Of a stretch of DNA of 64,000 nucleotides, positions 56,562 through 64,000 are shown piece by piece. Each line of letters opens with the position of its first letter. Within the stretch, counting starts at the first letter, position 1. The stretch lies in assembly GCA_904063045.1 (NCBI GenBank), contig CAJFCJ010000007.1, forward strand, positions 2,301,404 through 2,365,403, written 5' to 3'. The stretch comes from Dimorphilus gyrociliatus. Taxonomy: Eukaryota; Annelida; Polychaeta; Dinophilidae. Under the pieces are notes generated by a model. It made no database searches. It saw only the letters and a list, made by a program, of their open reading frames with translations, and was not told where the DNA came from. A program made the translations under genes and the position numbers.

Positions 56562-57967
56562 ATGGCTCTTGCGTTACCTTTGGAAACTGATGTAGATGAC
56601 GATACATCTCTCGATATAACAGCAAACCTAGAGAGTTTACAATTTGAAAGTGGATTGTCAGAAATTGAAAAAAGATATTTGAACATTAGAACTCGATCTC
56701 ATGCTCTAACAGTATATGCATGCGCTCAGGCAACTTATTTCGTCTCAATTCTCAACGAGGCTAGGTTATTATTGTTACAATTCAACTAAATGAAGAAAAA
56801 CAATCTTACTAATTTTACAGGCATATTGTATCGTTTATGAAACAAGAGAAGAGACGAGCTAGCCTAAAAATTCTGAACGATTCAAAGTTTTTAAATGCGT
56901 TAAAAATTGGAATAATAGGTTGTGGTCGAATAGGAAGTCAACTAGCCAGTTGTTTATTAAGTTTTGGTGAAGTAAGTCCTGCAGAACTAAAAATAGCAAC
57001 AAGACGACCAGAAACATTAAGTAAATGATGTTTACTAGTAAAACAGTACGAAAACAAAATATATTGTTTCTTTCTCTCTCTTATAATTATAGGTGATTTA
57101 GAAAAGAGAGGTGTCTATTGCACAGATCAATGCGAAGAAGTAGCCAGCTCATCTCACCTAATCTTTTTGTGCATTCTTCCTAATCAATTGCCCCTGGTCG
57201 CTGAATCAATAAGAAATAAAATATCTCCTCATTGTTATATTTATAGTTTAGTTTCTGCAACGCCTGCAAAAAAAGTCCAAACAATCCTAAATCACGACCT
57301 TATTATACATCCAATTTACGAATTTCACAATCACACTGAAGATATTAGCGATTGGAATGTAGCTAAAGATGTTCTAGGATCATTTAGTAATATGAGAATG
57401 CTAACTCAAACTTGTCCAACGCCGGCTGGAGAAGGTAAGAGAACAAATCTAGTATTTATTATTGAAAAAAATACAATTAATTCTCTTAACGAATCAATTA
57501 GTTGGAGTGATAAAAAGTTCGGAGAAGATAATGGAAGTTTTCATCTATTCGCTTATAAATATGTGCACGCAATTAGGAGTAAATAGGAATCAGACTGTTG
57601 ATATATTAAACGCTGTTGTTTTGGGAAATGATGGTAAAACTCAAGTTAATGAATTGATTACGGAAAACAATATTATCAGAGCCGCGGCGATTAATATGGA
57701 CGAAACGTAATAAATATCTAAAATTTTAAAATCAATATTTATAACACACCACCTTTCATTTATAGAAATTTTCCGATATTTAATCTACTAGATGTAGCAA
57801 CGAGACCAGCTGTTCCAGTTACAAAATTTCTAAGAAAATCTCATGTTCAATCCTCAATTAAAAACAGATATTGTCTAATATTTGATCAGTATTTAGACTG
57901 GAAGAAACAGCTCATTAAACAAAACTCGAATGATCCAGCTAAAAAGTTTGCTTTAACTTTTGCCTAA
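56562..57967 (+). CDS. NOXRED1: NADP-dependent oxidoreductase domain-containing protein 1
   Basis: Five exons (56562-56764, 56821-57020, 57093-57434, 57502-57706 and 57766-57967) encode 383 aa. It is related to pyrroline-5-carboxylate reductases, but its own reaction is not established; the vertebrate gene is testis-enriched. Visible are NLESLQFESG, the Rossmann motif IGIIGCGRIGSQLA, ATRRPETL, ILPNQLPLVAESI, YSLVSATP and an IYSLINMC helix. The C-terminus (NFPIFNLLDV and DQYLDWKKQLIK) follows the family. Intron 3 ends inside a confusable AG stretch; the acceptor used restores GVIKSSEKI in phase. Confidence 0.92.
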
Positions 57968-58329
57968 ATAATTCCTTTTTGAAAAGACTTTCATTAACTT
58001 TATTTGAATAATTTATGCATAAACTTTAATTCATAAAATTTATCATAAAAAGAAAACTATTCCTTAAATCAACAAGTATTATAATGTTCATTAATACGGC
58101 AAAGAGAAATAAGTAAGATAGCATATACTGTTTATACTGTCTATACTGTATATTAGTATAATATATAAAAATTCAATGTAACCGTGCAATAACAACCAAC
58201 TTGAAATTTTACTAGCTTGAAACAGGAAAAGTTTCGACTAAAACACATTTATTTACGTGATTATAGGCGAAATAACAACAAAAAAAAAAAAACAACAGTT
58301 AAGTATAGAGCAAAAAGTAGCGTGTATTT
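57968..58329. other. Shared 3' region NOXRED1 / CARF (convergent)
   Basis: 362 bp with a TATACTG triple (about 58133-58153) and a poly-A run near 58278. No gene. Confidence 0.55.
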
Positions 58330-60494
58330 TTAAATCTTATTTTCGAGATCAACAAACTCCAACGACGAATCGGTTTTGGAATCTTCGTGTTTAGTGACTG
58401 GGTATAACAGGGGATTTTCTTGAGAATTATCAAATTCTAATGAATGATCTGGTAATTCTGTCATTAATGTATTTGTTTGAAGATGATCGTCACTTTCCAA
58501 AGAATTCCCTTCAACGGATAAATCGTTTGAAACATTTGCAACAAAAATTTCTTTTGGTAAGGATTTGAACATGATTTGAGCTAATTCTTCTTTTGAAACG
58601 CTCTTTGTTGTGCCAGTAGGATAGCGCATTTCAACTTTTGTTATGGAATGTGATTCATCGGCTGAAAATAAAGCATGAATAAATCATATTAATAATAGTC
58701 TTTTCTCCAATAAAAGATTTCAAATATTTATTGTTACCTAGGGGTTTTTCCTCATTTTTACTAAAAGTTACATAAAAAGTTCTAGGCTTCTGCTTAGAAT
58801 GCTTACTTAGCTTCTGATGTGATAGACTTTTACTATTCCTCAAGGCCTCGACTGTAACCTAGAAAGACAAGGAGAATAAAAAAAAGGCTGTTAAGAGATG
58901 TTTAATAATCTTATCAAAAAAAAAAGATAGATGTGTGTACATATGACTAACATTATCTGCTAATTTTAGCGATCCCTTTTCAGCGTCCTCTATGGCCATT
59001 TGAATTTGATTTTGCAAATCATGCACTGTTGGAAAAATGCTTAAATCGTGTTTTTCCACACGGGGAGAGGCAGATAATAGTTTTAAATTTCTTTCGGCGT
59101 AAATACGTAGACGAGATCTAATTTCATATAATTGCGTCTGTCCGCTGGCAACGTACTCTCTTATCTTCTTCCGAATTAACGGATGTAAACGACCTTTTAA
59201 AGGTTTTATTATTGTATCTGTTTCGCTGTCAGCATCTCCCATATCCGTATTTTCTCTATTAAGCAAATCCATCTCTGATTGGTCATTAGCAGAGATGTCT
59301 GAAAAAGTCGATCTGATCGATTTTGATGAATTGTTGAGCGAATGAAATTCGTGAGCTTCCTCTGCGGGTAGATGAACGTAGTGCCTTTCTTCTCCGCTAA
59401 CCCGGTTATCTTGTAATGCTTGCTTTAATTCTCTGAAACTTTTATCCATTTCCTCCTTTAAAGCTTTACGATCATCGCAAATATTCACGCGGAAAGTAGG
59501 AAACTTTTTGACTTTTTTTATATAAATTCTGGCTGGGCAAGTAGCCTTGAAATCTTCATTTTTTGTTTTAGAATCGGTACCGCTTCTTCTGACAGCTCCT
59601 CTCCTTCTTGGGCCATGTTGGCATTCTTGGACCACTGCCCTAGAGCCAGTATTTACGAATGGAATGCCATCGAAGGGAACATATTGACTTTTCCACATAA
59701 GGCGAGTGGCATTTTTTCCAGGGCAAGAGGACTGTCTCGTACCCCAAACGGACATTGTTGTTTGTTTATGCATTGTCAAAACCTGAAATGTTATTGAAAA
59801 CGTTATTATAGATAAAAAGCAATGGAATCTATAATTTTACTATATCGAGTTCAGCTTCTGTCCGAACCCAACCTCTATAACTAGTTCCAACTTTTTCGCA
59901 ATCTCTTAATTTCGCCGCCCAAGCAGGAGTACCAGGAGGTAGCGGTTTTGGTTGTTCGGGAAAGGTTAGGTATTTCTCAATACTAAAAGCCTCTTCATTC
60001 TCACCTTTTACGAAGGAAAAACAATGGAATTGATAATTTACTAGTATTTACAATAACAATTTTAAAAGCCAACCGTTTTCGTTTGTAACGCTATCTTTTA
60101 GAATTAAAAATTGATGACCATTGATTACTTCAACCCCATCAACTGCGTCTAACGTTACAGCTGTGACTTTGCCATCAGAATTGAAGGTAACTATTTGCAG
60201 TTCCTCGCTCGAAGCATTCTCAGTCTTTAGATCTTCAACGTTAATAACCGGCATTACTGGTTGGATTTGGACGTTTTCTGCAAGGATTTTCATTGAAGGA
60301 TTTAAGTGGTTAAATATACTAATAGTTTAAGAATAGAAACGAATAACTTAAAAAATTAATTATTGACTGACTGATCTATAACATATAACTAAAATATTAC
60401 CAGTGCCTGATTGCAACGGCTGCATCATTGTAACACAAGGGGATTCCAATTCGGACTCGAGTATTATTGATTCGGGTGCTGATTTTTGTTCCAT
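58330..60494 (-). CDS. CARF: Calcium-responsive transcription factor (ALS2CR8 domain)
   Basis: Six exons: 60401-60494, 60074-60277, 59841-60004, 58952-59782, 58738-58858 and 58330-58661, encoding 581 aa. In vertebrates CARF binds CaRE1 of the BDNF promoter. After an acidic, Gln-containing N-terminus comes the family domain (about residues 100-250): PLPPGTPAWAAKLRDCEKVG, SYRGWV, a WGTRQSSCPGKNATRLMWKSQYVPFDG segment, SRAVVQECQHGPRR, and ATCPARIYIKKVKKFP. A second conserved helical block (GRLHPLIRKKIREYVASGQ) follows. The last exons are low complexity. A YY1 box and an NRF1 palindrome lie upstream. Confidence 0.88.
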
Positions 60495-60599
60495 ATCTAT
60501 GATTATTGAAACATATTCAATTAATAATAAACGCGCCAAAATATCCCAAAACAGAAAGTAGCACCGAAAAAGAGGCACAAACCTCGAAATCGTTAGAGC

Positions 60600-60610
60600 A
60601 ATATGGCGGC
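60600..60610 (+). promoter_or_regulatory. YY1 consensus site
   Basis: AATATGGCGGC matches the YY1 consensus AANATGGCGGC exactly, 106 bp upstream of the CARF start codon. A CCAAT follows directly. Sequence match only; YY1 boxes are common just downstream of animal core promoters. Confidence 0.65.
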
Positions 60611-60906
60611 CAATCTAGGGAAACTTTCGCCTGACTGTAGAAAAATGCAAGCAAAGGCAATGCTATTTTATTTTGTTATGGCTAAAAAAGAAATAATTTC
60701 GGTAATTAATAGCTATAGACCTTTTCATGACTAATTTATTGCATGAAATAATTCTTTTGACTAAAAATTTAAATCTGTAAAAATTATATCGCTAATTGAA
60801 GAATAAAAATTCTCATTAATTTTATGTTATACATAGAAAATGTAACATCATTTAAAACAAGATGAAAATGCTTTTTTACGAAGGCATGTGTGTACTCATG
60901 TAGTGA

Positions 60907-60918
60907 TGCGCATGCGCA
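60907..60918. promoter_or_regulatory. NRF1 palindrome
   Basis: TGCGCATGCGCA is the exact 12-bp palindromic site of nuclear respiratory factor 1, standing out in AT-rich DNA. It is 413 bp from the CARF start codon and 687 bp from the ACC start codon. Confidence 0.75.
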
Positions 60919-61604
60919 TTTAGTAACGTAGGTTATCACGCCACCGGGAAAATTTGCATAGAAATACCGTGGCGGTCCATTTAAGTAACCGCGTGTTAGA
61001 GGTATTGCATCGAATGCGTTAGTACATGGTCTCTAATCAATATGGGTATGTATTGTTTCACTCTCGTAGGCTGTCAGATGATTCTAGTCACTATATATGA
61101 ATAATTATTCTACAAAGCCTCTCTTAAAGGGTGATTTTGTAAACACCCTCCTAGAGATCGGTGCACGTGTGAAAAAGTTTTATGATTGTTTCAAACATAT
61201 CATAACTTTCTTTTATCTGATTACTTTTGGGAATAATTTGCGGAAAATTACGGATCTTAATTCATCAAAAAACGGTGATAATTTTTCAATATTTCGATTT
61301 AGATCAATTCGATCTAATTTTGTTTTTTGCGTCTTAAAATTTTCATTTATCAATATTTAGACAAATTTCGCTGATTGTGGCGTATTCTCATCATTTTTCC
61401 TATGTAATTACGTCTGAAATGTTTTAGCACGTTTTTAACCCAAAACGAATATATCTTAGGCCTATTTATCTATAAGTGTCAGGTCAGAGTTTGATCAGCT
61501 GATTACCATCGCGTGTCCATTATAAATTAAAGGGATAACTTATTTTATTAAATTGTTTTATAAGAAAAACATTTTAAGATTTTCATTCAAAAGCAGACAG
61601 TGAA

Positions 61605-64000
61605 ATGGCTAAGAATATGAATGGTAAAAGAAAAGACGTAAAATTCGTTATTGCCGACGACTCTTCACCGGAAGCCGAAGACCAAATGCCTAAATCACCT
61701 TCAAACATTAAAAAGGATGTTTCGAAAATTTACGCCAGGTAAATAATATAAATAAATATAAAGAATATTTACGAAGTGTTACGCTTTCTTCCATTCTTTT
61801 TCTTTTACATTAACAAAAGAGAAAGAAGTAAGAAAACTTTTCCATTAGTAGTCTAAAAACTACATTTGGCGTTAATCATTTACACCGTTAAATATATATA
61901 TGTATATATATATATATATATAAGATATAAACTTATAGCTTTATTTAAGTAATTATTTGTATATATTTAATGTAATTTTAATTCTTTTATTATTGGTCAT
62001 TCCAGCTTGAATAAGCATATGAGGTTAGAAAAAAATTATAAGCTGTTTATGTGCCTTTAAAAGATTATAAAAAACAAACCCCACAAAAATAACATTCTAA
62101 ACTAAACTAAAATAATGTCAAATAATAATAATAATAATAAAAAAATTAATATTTTAATTATTTTTTTTTTTAAAAAAAATATGAAATACAAAATTTTTTT
62201 TTTTTTCAACTTTATCTTCCTGCTTTATTTTAATTTAGTTTGGATTGATAAAATTAGTTAGATAGTTAGAGAAAGAGAGAAAGAGAAGAGTTGTGTTTTT
62301 TTTTGATTATTACTTCCGCTGTGAAACAGCTTGTCTGCTTTAATATTTTAATTTTTTTTGTTGTTGATAATTATAGATATTGTTAACTATTGTTTTCATT
62401 GTTATTACTAATTTACCTGTTATCAATTAGGCCAGTCTGTGCATAGGATCACCCTTTGCCCCTATCTCCCACTCTTCCTACAAAAAAATTATTAATTTTT
62501 TATAGCATATGCTGCTAATATCACAATGCTTTATTGTTTGTTTGTTTGTTTGTTTGTTTCTGTTGTTATTGTTGTTTATCGTTTTTTAAAACTTTTTTTT
62601 TGCTAATATTTTGCTGCTTTTTCAAAAAAAAATTGCTACTCCTACCGCCTAGCCCTCTTCAGTTTATCATTGTCCATCCTATCTTGTTTTTTTTTTACCG
62701 CCATTCTTTACCAAACTTTTAACATATGCTTGTTTCTTTTTGTTTAAACTTATCAATTTCAATAGTGCTTTTCACAACCCTTACTTAATAATTACATGCA
62801 ACATATGCATTAAATTAAGCGTATTTTTAAAAGATATATCGTTTTACAGGTCAATGTCTGGTCCACAGTTTAATTTTTCCACCATCGCAAAAGCGAAAAA
62901 GGAAGCTATCGTCGCTACGCCCGAGGAATATGTCAAACGATTCGGTGGTACTAGGGTTATATCAAAAATCCTAATTGCTAATAACGGTATTGCTGCCGTT
63001 AAGTGTATTAGATCGATCAGACGATGGTCCTACGAGATATTTCGCAATGAACGGGCCGTTAAATTTGTGGTTATGGTAACACCTGAAGATTTAAAGGCAA
63101 ATGCTGAATATATTCGTTTAGCCGATCAATATATCCCCGTTCCTGGCGGTACTAATAACAATAACTACGCAAATGTTGATCTTATCCTTGATATCGCTAA
63201 GAGGACAAAAGTTCAAGGCGTTTGGGCAGGTTGGGGTCATGCTTCCGAGTTTCCAAGACTACCTGAATCTTTACATCGTAACAATATTATATTTATCGGT
63301 CCACCTGAACATGCTATGTGGGCTCTAGGTGATAAGATAGCGAGCTCTATTGTCGCTCAAAGCTGCGGTGTTCCAACTCTGCCGTGGAACGGTAGTCATT
63401 TAAAAATAGAATATGACCTTGATCAGATAGCCAAAGGTGAAGTTGTCACGGTCCCTCAAGACATCTACACTCAAGGTTGCGTAGCTAACGTATCGGAAGG
63501 CCTAAAATCTGCCAAGGAAATAGGCTTCCCTGTAATGATAAAAGCCTCCGAAGGAGGTGGCGGCAAAGGAATTAGAAAAGTTAATCATGAAGATGATTTC
63601 CCTAATGCTTTCCGACAAGTTCAAACCGAAGTACCTGGATCCCCTATATTCATTATGCAACTGGCAAAGGGTTCACGACATTTGGAAGTTCAAGTTTTGG
63701 CCGATAAATACGGAAACGCCGTATCCTTGTTCGGAAGAGATTGCTCTATCCAAAGAAGACATCAGAAAATTATTGAGGAAGCCCCCATAACGATAGCACC
63801 CGAACATATTAGAACAAAAATGGAGAAAGCTGCCGTTACGCTGGCCAAATTGGTAGGCTATCAGTCGGCAGGAACTGTTGAATATTTGTATAATCCTACA
63901 GATGAATCTTTTCACTTTTTGGAATTGAATCCAAGACTTCAAGTAGAACATCCTTGTACTGAGATGGTATGTGATGTTAACTTACCATCTGCTATGCTGG
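61605..64000 (+). CDS. ACACA: Acetyl-CoA carboxylase, 5' part (continues past window)
   Basis: Exon 1 is 61605-61738 and exon 2 runs from 62850 beyond 64000. The enzyme makes malonyl-CoA, the committed step of fatty acid synthesis. Seen: a 44-residue N-terminus, then [10 protein letters not shown], which fits the AMPK inhibitory site (Ser 48; Tyr at -5, Arg at -3, Phe at +4). The biotin carboxylase domain follows: [49 protein letters not shown]-grasp loop [19 protein letters not shown] and [14 protein letters not shown]. The biotin carrier and carboxyltransferase parts are off the window. Intron 1 is 1.1 kb and splits the Arg codon of the AMPK motif. Confidence 0.97.
61739..62849 (+). other. 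Long low-complexity first intron of acetyl-CoA carboxylase
   Basis: 1.1 kb containing (TA)n near 61890-61922, (AAT)n near 62117-62141, poly-A/poly-T runs and a (TTTG)n run near 62532-62560. No ORF or RNA gene. One of the few long introns in the window. Confidence 0.75.
62532..62560 (+). repeat. (TTTG)n tetranucleotide microsatellite
   Basis: About six tandem TTTG units within ACC intron 1. Confidence 0.85.

Larger units (their letters stand above)
60495..61604. promoter_or_regulatory. Divergent promoter region CARF / acetyl-CoA carboxylase
   Basis: About 1.1 kb between head-to-head genes. It contains a YY1 consensus (60600-60610) and an NRF1 palindrome (60907-60918). An 87-codon ATG frame at 61097 shows no domain and may be a leader. 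Otherwise AT-rich. Confidence 0.6.

Noticed and set aside
61097-61360. 87-codon ATG frame upstream of acetyl-CoA carboxylase
   Set aside because: Looks like random AT-rich translation (Phe/Ile/Asn/Lys), with no domain. At best a leader ORF.

Overview
This is nuclear DNA from an animal with a very compact, AT-rich genome. I read 35 protein-coding genes in 64 kb. Both strands are used, most introns are about 50-75 bp, and neighbouring genes are often only a few hundred bases apart; one tail-to-tail pair is separated by a single base. The gene set is bilaterian (HAUS4, CARF, NOXRED1, PYROXD1, ODAD3, a Rnd-like GTPase). It also includes an endonuclease IV-type AP endonuclease, a family missing from vertebrates. 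A miniaturised spiralian with a reduced genome, for example the annelid Dimorphilus, would fit. That identification is inference from gene content and architecture, not something the sequence proves.

Layout. 0-10 kb: 3'-truncated prolyl 4-hydroxylase alpha, exportin-4, BLOC1S1, JKAMP and PDIA6. 10-20 kb: HAUS4, NADPH-cytochrome P450 reductase (POR), an intronless transposon-like protein and DUS3L. 20-30 kb: WRNIP1, a small basic protein, CRCP/RPC9, RPS20, transaldolase, a TP53I3-type quinone oxidoreductase, cytochrome b561 and the start of ODAD3. 30-40 kb: a 14-exon NOX2-type NADPH oxidase, two head-to-head GPCRs, a Rnd-like GTPase and HSD17B7. 40-50 kb: Aurora kinase, a secreted TSP1/polyacidic protein, MPHOSPH6, mitochondrial thioredoxin, APN1, CMC2 and an unrecognised phospho-motif-rich protein. 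50-64 kb: ornithine carbamoyltransferase, a single-pass membrane protein, PYROXD1, NOXRED1, CARF and the 5' end of acetyl-CoA carboxylase, which is cut by the window edge.

Exon structures were built by hand. I matched GT-AG boundaries and reading phase to family conservation, and each coding exon chain stays in phase. No operon, CRISPR array, rRNA or convincing tRNA was seen. About a third of the genes are redox or NADPH-linked (P4HA, PDIA6, POR, TALDO1, TP53I3, CYB561, NOX2, HSD17B7, TXN2, PYROXD1, NOXRED1). Several promoters carry recognisable elements: a perfect ERSE upstream of PDIA6, a perfect NRF1 palindrome and a YY1 box between CARF and ACC, and CACGTG E-boxes.
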